64,000 bases of DNA from Paracyclopina nana (GCA_019096065.1 JAGUCH010000007.1:2006501-2070500); one strand, 5' to 3'. Shown: positions 32,063-43,945, numbered from the stretch's first letter. Notes: a model not told the origin generated them from the letters alone. A program made the numbers and translations.

Positions 32063-32593
32063 AAACTGATAGCCTATTCATAAGTTATATCAGATTCCTT
32101 GCAAGAGTCATGCGTAAACCCTTAAATTACCATTCGTACTAGAATTTACTAAAATTGTTCTATACTTTGCGAACGATCAATTTCTGTTTGCGTCCACCAT
32201 CACAGGTAATATGGGTTTTTCCTCAGTTGCGAGACAGCGTACTCAGAGCTCTAAAGGGTGAAACCTGAGTCTCCTGGTAAAACCAAGGGTAAAACCCTCC
32301 CTGCTATAGAATATGGCAGAGCATATTTCAAGTAGCGCAATTTCTGCGAAAATCTGTCAAATCAATTTTGTTAAAGATGAAACTTGTTGAATAGGTATTT
32401 CAAAGCTTATGATTCCTAATATTCAGAATTGCATGAATCTGAAAAAAGCCAATTTTAATGCTACAAATAATCTGTGACCTCGCTACTTTCTCGCTGCAAT
32501 TGCTAGTTACTAGTCTAGTTACACTCAGCCCTGGTTACACTCAGGGGAATACCAAAGAGCTGGGAAAATGCTGCGTTAGCGTTACCTCAGTAG
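32063..32593. other. Intergenic region upstream of the trypsin gene
   Basis: No gene seen. It contains short direct repeats of GGTAAAACC type around 32270-32300 but nothing I can classify. Confidence 0.4.
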
Positions 32594-32600
32594 TATAAAA
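32594..32600 (+). promoter_or_regulatory. TATA box of the trypsin-LNR gene
   Basis: TATAAAA lies 49-55 bp before the ATG at 32649. This leaves a short leader starting around CACAGTTGCG, consistent with a highly expressed secreted-protease promoter. Confidence 0.6.
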
Positions 32601-32648
32601 GCTGCATTTTAACCCCCTTGGCTCACAGTTGCGCAACGAAGCTCATTG

Positions 32649-33711
32649 ATGATGGAGGCCCGTGTTTTATTGGCAATAATTTTGCTCCAAGGAATTGCTA
32701 TAGCGGAAAAGCCTGGAAAAATTGTGGGAGGACATAAAGTTGGAAGGCCCATTCCATACCAAATATCACTGAGGACTCGCGGCTACCATTTCTGCGGTGG
32801 TACCATAATTGACCCGAAATTTATCCTGTCTGCAGCTCATTGCATGCCAGGCAAAGATGTGGCTACTCTTACCATATTAGCAGGATCAGCTAATAATCAA
32901 ATCCCTGATAATACTTCGCAAATCGTCCAAGTTGCCAAAGCTCACTACATGCGTGGGTACCAAGGCAACAAGGCTTTCAACTATGGAGTACAGATGAACA
33001 ACGATGTGGTCATCCTTGAGCTGGCCAAGCCCCTGGAGCTAAACAAGTTTGTCCAAAAGGCTGCATTGCCAACCTTTCCACCTCCAAAGGAAGGCACTTG
33101 CTATACAAGTGGTTGGGGCGAACTCAGATTTGGTAAAATAATCCCCTAATGATTATATGATAATTATTGATGCATTTCTGCATTTGTATTTAGGTGGGCC
33201 TTCCACACATGACTTAATGCAAGCAGATGTCCCAGTTTTGGACCATGACAGCTGCAACCGGAAATTGAGTGGAATGGTCACCAGGGCCAGTATTTGCGCT
33301 GGTGGCAACGGCAAGGATTCTTGCAGAGGAGATTCTGGTGGACCCTTTGTCTGCTATTATGGTGGCAGTCCAGTCATCACTGGCATTGTCAGTTGGGGCG
33401 TTGGATGCGCCGAAAGAAATCATCCTGGAGTCTATTCCAATGTGTTCGACTTCATGGGCTTCATAAATGCAACCTTGGTAAGACTAAGCCACTCTGCTAA
33501 TTTATCAGTAAGTTCATATTAACTTTCGTAGCGTGGAGAACCTGAACCAGTTGAGATTCCTCCCATGGGATGCCCCTCAAAGCGTGGTTACAAGGATGGC
33601 TTTTGCGATGATGTGAACAATACACCCCAATGCAACTTTGATGGAGGAGATTGCTGCGGTATTGTGATCAAAACCCGATGCCGAAGGTGCCAATGCTTGG
33701 AACAGCATTAG
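32649..33711 (+). CDS. Secreted trypsin-like serine protease with C-terminal LNR (Notch) repeat
   Basis: Three exons: 32649-33132, 33194-33477 and 33532-33711; 315 aa. A signal peptide (MMEARVLLAIILLQGIAIA) is followed by a short pro-segment and the activation site KIVGG. The S1 triad is present: AAHC (His), NNDVVIL (Asp), GDSGGP (Ser). The residue six before the Ser is Asp (KDSCRGDSGGP), and VSWGVGCA lines the pocket, so trypsin specificity is expected. Exon 3 adds a separate module, GYKDGFCDDVNNTPQCNFDGGDCC followed by CxRCQC, which is a Lin-12/Notch repeat with its calcium-binding acidic pattern. Classic trypsins end where exon 2 ends, so this is a modular fusion. Digestive or immune-cascade roles are both possible. 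Confidence 0.88.
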
Positions 33712-34540
33712 GATCCATTATAACATTCTGACTTGGAGGTACCAAATCATGCTACTGCTAATAGATTCATGTTCGTTAGTACTTTTTGAAATATACTAAG
33801 AATGTACATGACTTCAAAAAAATGAACTTAAAAATCTGCTCGGTGGAGTAGCGCATTGCTTACGTTTAGTTTTAGTTGTGTTATGCTTTGAATTATTATC
33901 AATTGCTACGCAACGCACACTACTAAATATCGCACACTACTAATTACCGCACACAGCAAAAAAGTGGAAATACATTTTAAGAAATTGACAGGCAATTATT
34001 GTAATCCACTCATGTGCTTTACGCTGCAAGATAAATGATTAGTTTTGGCATATAAACTAATTTTCACTCATAATTAAATAAATAGTTGCACTTGGTGCTT
34101 CATACTACTAGTTAAATGATTATCTTTGCATATAAACTAATTTTCATTGATGGAACAAGGCTATAGCAGTTTTTTTTTATGGAAAAATGAGAATTTGGCG
34201 ACTTGGCAGAATATCTCATGCCCATGAAAGCTGCTTTTTGATCCCCTAACAGTAGCATACAGTGAAGGATATAGGGCAAACAAATTTCAACAGTCGCAAA
34301 CAACACAGAAGGGATGGAAATAAGCTGATTCATGTTACTGGGACATCCCTCGAGTCTTACGTGTGGACGGCCAAAAAAGGCCGAAACAAGTTGACTTGCT
34401 CAATGGTGCAGTATTTTTGCACGTTTCGCTTTTTACGCGTAAAAGCGAAAAGTCGATTATGGGACAAACAAACCATTTTTACTAAGCAAATGGTAAATGG
34501 AAACCCTAGGGGTATTTTTTACCTATTAATTAGTATTTTA

Positions 34541-34716
34541 CCTGCTGCTTTTCGGGACTGAGAAGGTGCGGTAAAAATTGCGCGAGTATGGTAAACATAA
34601 AACCAAGACGAATCTTTTAACCGAGCGTAGCGAGGTCAAAAGTGAGTCGAGGTTTTATGTTTACCATACGAGCGCAATTTTTACCGCACCTTTGAGGTCC
34701 CGAAAAGCAGCAGGTA
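34541..34716. repeat. Foldback element with 65-bp inverted arms
   Basis: The left arm 34541-34605 (ACCTGCTGCTTTTCGGGA...) and right arm 34652-34716 are near-perfect reverse complements, with about five mismatches over 65 bp around a 46-bp spacer. The spacer contains CCGAGCGTAGCGAGG, itself palindromic. Just left of it (34487-34522) is an inverted copy of the 40-bp array unit found at 35.1 kb. Confidence 0.85.
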
Positions 34717-35100
34717 CAAATTTTATGCACTTAAACCGAATTTCCAAGTGAGTAATGAACTTGCCGAAATCAAGCGCAATTTCATAAGGGGCCGTGAACT
34801 TAAGGCACGCCGATTCCTAGGTGGGAATTGCTCAGAGATCTGAAACTTTGCATAGCTATAGAAATAATAGAATAATCCAAAGATGGCTCTGCTATCTAGA
34901 AACATTGCTGCCCTCTATAGCCTGAACAAGAACTACAAACCATAACAAAGCTGAGCGACTGCCTAACAGTAAGCAGCGGCAGCTGTAGTGAAAAAGTGAA
35001 AAATCATTGAAAAAATGGATTGAAGAGGCCAAGAAAACTTCAGCGGCCTCGGAAACATCAGGGATCCCTGCTTATGACAAGTACTTGACCAAGTTGGTAA

Positions 35101-35408
35101 AAAGTAACCCTTGGGTTCTCATTTACCATTCACTAAGTAAAAAGTAACCCTAGGGTTCGCATTTACCATTTACTAAGTAAAAAGTAACCCTAGGGTTCGC
35201 ATTTACCATTTACTAAGTAAAAAGTAACCCTAGGGTTCGCATTTACCATTTACTAAGTAAAAAGTAACCCTAGGGTTCGCATTTACCATTTACTAAGTAA
35301 AAAGTAACCCTAGGGCTGTCATTTACTTCATAGCGCATCGGGAGTGCAAAAAAGCTGAGTCAACCGGCAAAGTGAATTACTCACGAGGAAATTCGGTTTA
35401 CAGTGCGT
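35101..35408. repeat. 40-bp tandem array with palindromic CCCTAGGG core and shared right flank
   Basis: Six units start at 35101, 35141, 35181, 35221, 35261 and 35301, each of the form AAAGTAACCCTAGGGTTCGC + ATTTACCATTTACTAAGTAA; the middle four are identical. The right flank (35327-35408, CATAGCGCATCGGGAGTGCA...) is shared with a second array at 36.3 kb. Confidence 0.92.
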
Positions 35409-35518
35409 AAATCTATTTATATGATGGAAAGCAATTTTCGCATGAATAATTCAGTTTACCATGAGATCATGATATTGTCCAAGAAGTAAATCCCATTCCA
35501 GAAAAAAGGAGAAAAAAT

Positions 35519-35590
35519 GCCTGCTATGGGGATCGAACCCCGATCATCTAGATCAGAAGTCCGACGCTCTACTGATTGAGCTACTGTACT
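35519..35590 (-). pseudogene. tRNA-like element (degenerate, TCT anticodon)
   Basis: On the minus strand a 72-nt segment has a good A box (TAGCTCAATCAGTAG), a D arm GCTC/GAGC, a loop CTTCTGA placing TCT (Arg) as anticodon, and a B box GGTTCGATCCC. The acceptor arms (AGTACAG / AGCAGGC) do not pair, and the T and anticodon stems carry mismatches. It is therefore a tRNA pseudogene or tRNA-derived SINE head, not a working tRNA. Runs of T follow the 3' end. Confidence 0.6.
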
Positions 35591-36312
35591 AAGAAATTTG
35601 TTAGCAAAATTTGTTTTAACAATGGCATTAGTGATCTTCTACTAACCTTAGCTCAGCTTAGTAGAAGAGTCTCTTGCAGAGATACCAGACAAAACTTGAT
35701 CTAACACATCTTATAACTTCAAAAAGTGCCAAATTCAAAATGCACACTTTTTAAGTGATTGATTATCGCTTTCAGCTACTCTTGCACAACTGAGGGCCTC
35801 TCAACCAAGCCCTCAAAGTAAATGATCAAATGCTAGGTCAATAGTACAATGTCTGGTAACTACAATAACATTTTAAAATTACTTTCCAACATATCAAAGC
35901 GTATGTATATGTAAACAAATTATAAAACAGCCTTACAAAATATCTGAGCTCATTTTACAAAGTAAAAATCTTGTAGCATTACTTGACTCTCGCAAGCTCG
36001 AGCCCGCAAAGTTGCCACTTGATTTTTACTTTACAAAATTTGCTCAGCTATTTTATTAGCTTGTTTTATAAATTGTTTGCATATATAAATAGATATTATA
36101 TATTTCTCTAATGGGATTTACCGCCTGGTCCCATTTCATGATGTTAAACAGGGAAGTGACACTCCTTATAAAACACTTTATAGTGTGTGTCACTTGATAA
36201 AGTGAGGTGACAAAGCTTTTATACACGTGTGGTTGAATAAACTGAGACGAATTGGTAAACTGAATTATACATGCAAAAATTGCTTTCCATCATATAAAAA
36301 GCATTAGCTAAG

Positions 36313-36508
36313 TAAAAAATATCACTAGGGTACTCATTTACCATTTACTAAGTAAAAAAATACCCCTAGGGTTCTCATTTACCATTTACTTTGTAAAAAA
36401 TATCCCTAGGGTTATCATTTACTTCATAGCGCATCGGGAGCGCAAAAAAGCTGAGTCGACCGGCAAAGTGAATTACTCAGGAGGAAATTTGGTTTACAGT
36501 GCGTTATT
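36313..36508. repeat. Second copy of the CCCTAGGG array and its right flank
   Basis: Three diverged units (AAATACCCCTAGGGTTCTCA-type) are followed by CATAGCGCATCGGGAGCGCA and GTGAATTACTCAGGAGGAAA. This matches the flank at 35327-35408 with few changes and ends with the same TTTACAGTGCGT, so both are members of one dispersed element. Confidence 0.85.
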
Positions 36509-36599
36509 AGTATGTACCCTTTTCTATCCACTTTCTCTGACCACTTATCTACCAAGTTTCACTGATCGTCTGTACGAAAACTTTTTGACCACTTTTAAT

Positions 36600-36848
36600 G
36601 CTATGTGACAATTTGCTAGGTGCCAATATGCTATGAGACATTATGCTATGTGACAATTACCTATGAGACAATTTGCTATGAGACAATTTGCTATGAGACA
36701 ATTTGCTATGAGCCAATATGCTATGGGATTATTTCCTATGAGACAATATGCTATGGGACAATTTGCTATGAGACAATCTGCTATGTGACAACTTGCTATG
36801 AGCCAATATGCTATGGGACATTATGGTATGCGACAATATGAGACAATG
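36600..36848. repeat. 15-bp minisatellite
   Basis: About 16 tandem units of CTATGAGACAATTTG with variants (CTATGTGACAATTTG, CTATGAGCCAATATG). As the unit is a multiple of three, the array stays open in one frame, producing a false ORF. Confidence 0.9.
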
Positions 36849-37246
36849 TCCTTTTTTCAAATCAGTAAGTATACTATAACCTTGTAGCCTCATTGGCTAT
36901 GGAACATTTTGTTATGTTCCAAGAATATAAAACTATTAATTTGCAATTTTTTGTAATGCTAGACACATGCGAGTAGCCATTTTCGGTCAATTTCATTTTG
37001 CCACTTTTCTAAGTGAACTTGATTTTGGGTGCCTTAGAATGAAAACTTTCTCAGCTTTACCTTTATCTGGATCTGGTTTAATTTGAAAAATAACCGCAAA
37101 AAATGACGGAAGCTCAACGAGCAAAAAATGCAGAGATGCGAAGTTGGGTGAAAAAGGTCGGAATAAAAATTCCGTCAATTGCGGAAAAGAAAACAAAACA
37201 CGTGGACGCTCTCGGCATTTTCTTTTCTCGTCTTTTTGACCGCAAG

Positions 37247-39319
37247 ATGCCACCGAAATTGAAACGGAAAGAGGCCGACGAGACGGAGAACCTCACTAGG
37301 ATCGCCATCGTGAACAATGACAAGTGCAAGCCGAAACGTTGCCAGCAGGAGTGCAAGAAATATTGTCCCGTCGTCAGGACAGGCAAGCTTTGTATCGAGG
37401 TCACGCCAAGTGACAAGATCGCCACCATTTCTGAGGAGTTGTGTATCGGATGCGGTATCTGCGTGCGAAAATGCCCCTTTGAGGCAATCGCCATCATCAA
37501 TTTGCCCTCTAACTTGAGCAAGGAGACGACTCATCGATACTCGGCCAACTCCTTTAAGCTCCATAGGCTCCCTGTGCCAAGGCCAGGCTGCGTTTTGGGA
37601 CTTGTCGGTACCAATGGAATTGGAAAGTCTACCGCGCTCAAAATTTTGGCTGGTAAAATCCTAGCTTAGCATACGAAAGACCAAGTCGAGAAATGACGTT
37701 GATTTTTACAGGCAAGCAGAAACCCAATTTGGGCAGGTTTCACGACCCCCCAGACTGGACTGAAATCCTCACCTACTTTCGGGGGTCGGAGTTGCAAAAC
37801 TACTTCACCAAGATCCTCGAGGACGACTTGAAGGCCGTCATCAAGCCTCAGTACGTCGACCAAATCCCACGTGCAGTGAAAGGCTCTGTGCAGTCACTGT
37901 TGGACAAGAAAGATGAGATGAAGAACCAGGAACAGATCTGCACCATCCTTGACCTCATGCGAGTCAAAGACCGTAACGTTGAGGATCTGTCCGGAGGAGA
38001 ATTGCAGCGGTTCGCTTGTGCCATGGTTTGCATCCAAAAGGCTGACATTTTCATGTTTGACGAGCCTTCGTCTTATCTGGATGTGAAACAGAGGCTCAAT
38101 GCTGCCGCGGCGATTCGAGGCCTCATCGAGGCCACCAAATATGTCATTGTCGTTGAGCACGATTTGGCAGTGTTGGACTACTTGTCCGACTACATTTGCT
38201 GTTTGTACGGTGTTCCTGGCGCCTATGGAGTTGTCACCATGCCAGCCGGATGTCGCGAGGGTATCAATATCTTCCTGGATGGCTTCGTTCCAACTGAGAA
38301 CTTGCGGTTCCGTGAGGAGTCCTTGGTGTTCAAGGTCTCTGAAACTGCCAACGAAGAGGAGATCAAGCGGATGACTAGCTATGACTACCCCGCCATGTCC
38401 AAGACCATGGGATCATTCCAGTAAGCGTTGCAAAATTCACATGTGATGACTCACCTTAAAAAATATTTTATTAGTTTGGATGTTGAAGCTGGCAAGTTTT
38501 CCGACTCTGAGATCCTTGTCATGTTGGGCGAGAACGGTACTGGCAAGACCACCTTTATCCGAATGATGGCTGGCAAGCTTGAGCCCGACGTAGGATCCGG
38601 AGACATTCCATCTCTGCATATCAGCTACAAGCCGCAGAAAATCTCGCCCAAATCACAAAACACTGTTCACCAGATGTTGCACGATAAGATTCGCGATGCC
38701 TATGTGCATCCTCAATTCGTTGCTGACGTGATGCGGCCGCTCAAGATTGAAGTTCTCATGGATCAGGAGGTGCAAAACTTGTCTGGTGGTGAGTTGCAAC
38801 GTGTTGCTTTGGCACTTTGCCTTGGAAAGCCTGCGGACGTGTACCTGATTGATGAGCCCTCGGCCTATTTGGATTCTGAGCAACGTTTGGTGGCTGCAAA
38901 GGTGAATATTATTGATTTTAGTTGTCTGAATTCATATTGATGGTCCAACTCTTTGTGAATAGGTGATCAAAAGGTTCATTTTGCACGCGAAAAAGACCGG
39001 ATTCATTGTGGAGCACGACTTCATCATGGCCACTTATTTGGCTGACCGAGTGATCGTCTTCGAGGGTTTGCCTAGTGTCCATACTAAGGCATGCTCACCC
39101 ACATCACTGTTGACTGGCATGAATAAATTCCTGGAGCAACTTCAAATCACTTTCCGAAGGGACCCTACGAACTACAGGTGAGAAGACAGTAAAGTTAATT
39201 AATGGTAGCAAATAATTAATTGAGTGCTATTTTTCAGGCCAAGGATCAATAAGCTGAACTCGGTTAAGGACTCCGAGCAAAAGGCGGGTGGAAACTACTT
39301 CTTCTTGGAAGACGACTAA
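37247..39319 (+). CDS. ABCE1: Ribosome recycling ATPase ABCE1 (Rli1/Pixie)
   Basis: Five exons: 37247-37652, 37712-38420, 38475-38901, 38963-39177 and 39238-39319; introns 54-61 nt; 612 aa. It has two [4Fe-4S] clusters ([15 protein letters not shown] and [12 protein letters not shown]), twin ABC domains with Walker [10 protein letters not shown] and GENGTGKTT, signatures LSGGELQR twice, and Walker [12 protein letters not shown] and [10 protein letters not shown]. It splits 80S ribosomes after termination in the cytosol. I chose ATG 37247 ([11 protein letters not shown], like arthropod orthologues). An in-frame ATG at 37103 would add 48 residues with no family counterpart. It is convergent with PSMC3 (137 bp). 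Confidence 0.95.
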
Positions 39320-39456
39320 ACTGTCAAGAATATGGAGTACTAGTTTAAAAGGACGATTCATTACCAACCCTTTTTTACGATACATTCACCGCGCAGTAAC
39401 AAAATTCAATGCGTAATCAAAATGTGAAATATATATGTATTTACACAAAAACAAAA

Positions 39457-40907
39457 TCAAGCATAGTAGTTGAGATTTTGCTTCTTCTTGGCCTGCACTT
39501 CGAGGATGGCATCCATGAAGTCTTCATGGGTGACCACTTTGGCCTCCCTACGAAGGGCAATCATGCCTGCCTCAACGCAAACAGCTTTGCATTGAGCGCC
39601 ATTAAAATCATCAGTGGAGCGAGCAAGCTCATCAAAATTGACATCCTTGCTGATGGTCATTTTACGAGAGTGAATCTGCATGATTCTTGCACGTGCCTCT
39701 TCTGTGGGTGCAGGGAATTCAATTTTCCTATCAAGACGCCCAGAACGGAGCAGCGCAGGGTCAAGAATGTCAACACGATTGGTGGCAGCAATGACCTATC
39801 AAAAAAGTCCATTAAATGCCATATCAAGTTATTCCCCAGATATTGAACGCACCTTAATGTCAGCAGTTGAGCTGAAGCCATCAAGCTGGTTGAGGAGCTC
39901 TAACATGGTACGTTGGACCTCACGATCTCCAGCCTTTTCCGAGTCGAAACGCTTCGTACCGATGGCATCCAACTCGTCAATGAAAATGATGGCAGGAGCC
40001 TTCTCCTTAGCCAGAGCAAAGGCATCGCGCACAAGCTTGGCTCCGTCACCAATAAACATCTGAACCAACTGAGGACCGGCGAGCTTCAAAAATGTGGATT
40101 TCGTTTGAGCGGCGCAAGCTCTGGCCATCAAGGTTTTTCCCGTTCCAGGTGGGCCGTAAAGGAGCACGCCCTTGGGCGGCTTGATACCAATGTTCTCGAA
40201 TCTTTCCTTGTGGGTCATGGGAAGGACAACGGCTTCAACAAGCTCCTGGATTTGCTTGTCAAGACCTCCGATATCGGAGTACTGCTCAGTGGGTCTCATG
40301 TCCACTTCCATAGCCTTAACGCGGGAGTCATATTCGGCTGGTAGTTTTTCAAGAACCAAGTAGGAGTCCTTGTTCACTCCAACAAGATCGCCAGGTTTGA
40401 GCTCCTCAGGCTCGACAAGGCCAATTATGGGGAGGAAATAGGTCTGTCTGGTAGAGGTCTTGATCACGGCACATTTGCCTATAGACAGAAAAAAACATAC
40501 TCACGGACTGAATTCTAGCAAGAAAAAATTGAATTCAAAGCACCTTTTCGTTGAGAGTCCAAATCAACGTTCGCTCCGTCTTCCTCAATGCCCAACTCTT
40601 CGGGGTCCACGTCCAAGATCTCAATGACGTTGGACACCAAATAGGGCAACGTTTTGTTCACCTTAATCTTCTCCGTGTTCTCCTTGATCTTATCTTTTTG
40701 AGTCTGCATCTCGTGCTGAATCCTCATGATGTCAGCCTTCATAATTCTGATCTCATTGTCGAGAAGACGGGCTCTGGCCGTGATCTCGTCGGTGGACATT
40801 TTCATGACCTCAGCCATGAGGCCTTCCTCTTCCGCATCTTCGACGTTGTCGACCTCCATATTATTGGCGGCATCTTTAGGCGCCTCAACTTCCTTAGTTG
40901 CAGTCAT
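39457..40907 (-). CDS. PSMC3: 26S proteasome regulatory ATPase Rpt5
   Basis: Three exons on the minus strand: 40907-40544, 40478-39853 and 39795-39457; 442 aa. It has an N-terminal coiled coil, an OB domain ([16 protein letters not shown]...[21 protein letters not shown]), and an AAA+ domain with [19 protein letters not shown] and an arginine-finger region [14 protein letters not shown]. It ends LNYYA, the HbYX-like tail of Rpt5 that docks into the 20S alpha ring. The start at 40907 avoids five residues read from an upstream in-frame TTG-type codon. It is a base subunit of the 19S particle, unfolding substrates in nucleus and cytosol. Confidence 0.95.
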
Positions 40908-41631
40908 TTTTCTCAATTTCAAAACGCTCCACGAAAGTCGATGATCTGCAATTTTCGATCTTGTTTACTTTCTATATGAAGGGGACGCAACGAGGTGCAG
41001 GCTAAGAGAGCATATATGCTTCTTCTTTCAGTAGCGCTCTATGTGTTGCATATAGACGGAAAAAGAATTCCGGGTAGTGGCGGCGAAATTCAAATCGGCT
41101 ATTTAGTTTAATCTTTTTGAGCGGAGCGCTTCTTCAATTATGACTATTTATTTTTTCAAGATGCTCTGATAAATTTGTGGCACCTCCATTGAATTGGGGA
41201 GCTCGTATTACAGATTTTAGATAAACTTGATAAGAAAATGTTTTTTGCGTTCAATTACTTGCCTATATTTTTAAATCTTTAGCAGGGAACTTTTTTGTTC
41301 CTTATTCCCTAATGAGCACCATTAAGTAAGATTTCTTGTTTTTCAGCCTGGAGACGAGTATTTTATGATTACTCAGTGCTAAATTTTCCAAGTTACCGAA
41401 ATTCTACATAGCAACACTGATATATTAGTGACTTGAAAATCATTATATATTTCTGGCGGTTTTGCATCAATATCATCAATACATTGACTTGAGGGAAGAT
41501 CATTATTAGAATCGCAACAAACATTATAACCAGGATATAATTCTCAAGCTTGTACATTACTGCTGTTTTAGTGGTAAGATAGGGCAGTCTTTGAGGAATG
41601 AGTGCATTTTTAAAGGTTTGTAGCAGATTTT
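40908..41631. other. Intergenic region between PSMC3 and the receptor gene
   Basis: About 0.72 kb, AT-rich, no gene or clear repeat seen. Confidence 0.45.
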
Positions 41632-43365
41632 CTAAACTTTTTCTTCTGTGGTCTGATAAGGGATTTGTGAATCGACGATAGTGGTCAAAGTCTTCTTAAC
41701 TCTCAATGCGGTCAGTCTCGATGCTCCACTTTCGTACCAACATTCTTGCATTAGGCGCACGATTTCTGCCAGACAAGTGTCATTCAGCCAAGACTCGGGG
41801 ATTTCAGGTCTTAGCTTTTCTATGCACACAACTTTCCGCATCTCCTCCAAGGATGGATCGGGAGCTACGAATTCACTGTAAGGCAGCCTGAACTCGATCT
41901 CCACTGGTTTTTGACGACCAGTTGGAATTGATCTGTGACAGATCTCCCACAAGACCAGGCCCAAGGCGTACACATCGGCACGCTTGAAACTCTCAAAGTT
42001 CTTGGTGTCGATGGCGTCGTTAAGCACTTCGGGGGCAAGGTAACGCTTGGTGCCAACCTTGCCAGTTTGTGGTATGTCAATGATGTTGTGCTCAGGATCA
42101 TATTTGACAGCCATTCCCAAGTCACCGATGGCACACACACCGGTCTTTTTCACTAGGATATTTTTGCTCTTCAAGTCACGGTGGGCAATGGCAGGCTTTC
42201 CCTGCGTGCCTACGATTTCCATGTGCAAGTGGGCCAATCCAGTTGCAATGGAGGTGGCCATTTTCAGCAGCAAATCATGCGAAACCAGCATCTGAGAAAG
42301 GAAGTCGAAGAGGGAGCCATTTTCCATGTACTCGGTGATGAGCCACAGCTGGGTCCAAGTGCCACTGTCTTTGTTGTCAGCAGCGATGAAGCCCAAAATG
42401 TTCTCATGCCGAAGCATCACTGTTTGGAAGATCTCCACTTCACGAAACCAGGACTTTTCATCGATCGTGCTGAATATTTTGACCGCCACATACTCGCCCC
42501 TCCACTCACCTTTCCACACTTCGCCAAACCGACCTTGACCGACTGTGTGCAACAGCGTTACCTTTAAGAAAAACAATGAAATAATAAAAATGAATTAAAA
42601 GACTCAATTGATAGAAAAACTGACCTGTCGAGCTACACTTCTTTGTACTAATAGTGGCAATCCAGACCCAGATCCCGAGTATGAGCTTGAGAGGTAGTCG
42701 TTAAGCTCCGAGCCTGTCACCACAGTGATTCCAGCTGTTCCGCCTTGGATGGGTGCTGAAGAGTCGTTCGTGCTTCGCACTTCAACCTGACGATAGCCAT
42801 CATCATCGAGCAAATGACTGCGCATGCAACAAAATGAGCAAGGCGTATCCAGAGCTGTCAGGCCATCCACGTGGTTCGGATGCCTCTTGTCCAACCTTCG
42901 CTTGCGTATGAGTAGCACATAAACGACAACCAAGGCAACCAGGCCAATCAAGAGCACGGTGCTCAACACCGCAGGTAACAAAACTTGAGAACTGTACAAC
43001 CCGTAGAAATCTTCAGCATCAAGATTCTTCTTCTCCTCCGTGATGTTCAAGACTAGTTGCAAATTGGCATTGCAAAGGTCGCCGCTTGAGCAGCAAGCAC
43101 TGACATACTTGTGTGCATTCCTTCGGCTGTATTCACAAATCAAGGGCCGGCCTTTGGGCACCAGCAAACTTGACTCAAGGCAACGCAAGTTGCGGAGAAT
43201 CTTGCCTGTTTTTGCATCCTTGAAAAGTGACGCAAAACATGCTCCGTCGGCGGGAACAAGGCACTCATCACTGGAGCAGCTTGGATCACGCTCACATGCG
43301 CAGCGGATCGCATGGCTCGCCCCAAATGAGGCCAGTATGAGGGAAAAGGCCAACACTTTTGTCAT
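41632..43365 (-). CDS. babo: TGF-beta/activin type I receptor serine/threonine kinase (Baboon-like)
   Basis: Two exons, 43365-42625 and 42561-41632 (63-nt intron, phase 0); 556 aa. A signal peptide ([19 protein letters not shown]) leads into a Cys-rich ligand-binding domain with the CC...C N box ([10 protein letters not shown]). The membrane span is around residues 130-155 ([25 protein letters not shown]). The GS box is [10 protein letters not shown] followed by VQRSVARQ. The kinase has [27 protein letters not shown] and KRYLAPEVL. The L45 loop, ADNKDSGTW, is of the activin/TGF-beta (ALK4/5/7) type rather than the BMP type, so Smad2-class signalling is expected. In arthropods this corresponds to Baboon. 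Confidence 0.92.
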
Positions 43366-43945
43366 CGCATCATATTCTGCGATTTTATGATATTTGTTTA
43401 TCTTTGGGCTGGCTCCCTAGTTGGCTGCCGCGTTTTAGGCTGTTTGGGCAGTCCTACTTTGTTTGGCGGACAAAATATTCACAGATTTCTACGGATTTGT
43501 TGTCAATGGCTCAATGCTTTCAAGGGTCTTTCCATGTGGTGTGTCAACAAACAGTAAATGAGTGATAGTGTCAAAAAATGGTAACTGTGTGCTATGCAAT
43601 GCGCAATAGTGACAGTGTCAAGGAGTGACTGGCAGATGGACATGTAACAAGCAACCAAAACACACTTTATTTCATACCTCAATTCATTTATCCCCTTTTT
43701 CTTACAAAAAACATCAATTTAAGCTGTATGACTTTCTGCTTAGTCTGGTAACTCTTCATGAAAAACAAACTTTTATGCTTTTGTCCATCTGGCTTGTGTT
43801 GTGTTGTGCTGTGATGTGATGTGACAAATTTCGGTAACTTGGAAAATTTAGCACTGATTGTAGTGTCGAGTTTTGGTAACTTAGTGTCAAAAAAGCACCA
43901 CATGGAAAGCCCCCAAGTTTCATCATTTGACGGGAAAAGCGTAAA
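43366..43945. other. Intergenic region between divergent receptor and SNAPC2 genes
   Basis: 580 bp; presumably holds both promoters. No defined element recognised. Confidence 0.45.

Larger units (their letters stand above)
33712..37102. other. Repeat-rich intergenic region
   Basis: 3.4 kb without a supportable protein gene. It holds a long foldback (34541-34716), two related tandem arrays with a common flank (35101-35408 and 36313-36508), a degenerate tRNA-like element (35519-35590) and a 15-bp minisatellite (36600-36848). The ORF across the minisatellite is just translated repeat and is not called. Confidence 0.75.

Noticed and set aside
35101-35330. CRISPR array or telomeric repeat
   Set aside because: Units are directly adjacent without unique spacers in a eukaryotic genome; the AACCCTAGGGTT core resembles telomere repeats only by chance within a 40-bp unit.
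35519-35590. Functional tRNA-Arg
   Set aside because: Acceptor arms do not pair and two stems carry mismatches.
36620-36841. ORF with CYETICYET-type repeats
   Set aside because: It is the translation of a 15-bp minisatellite whose unit length keeps the frame open; there is no start context, intron or domain.
37103-37246. 48-residue N-terminal extension of ABCE1
   Set aside because: The downstream ATG at 37247 gives a family-like start; the extension has no counterpart, though it cannot be excluded.
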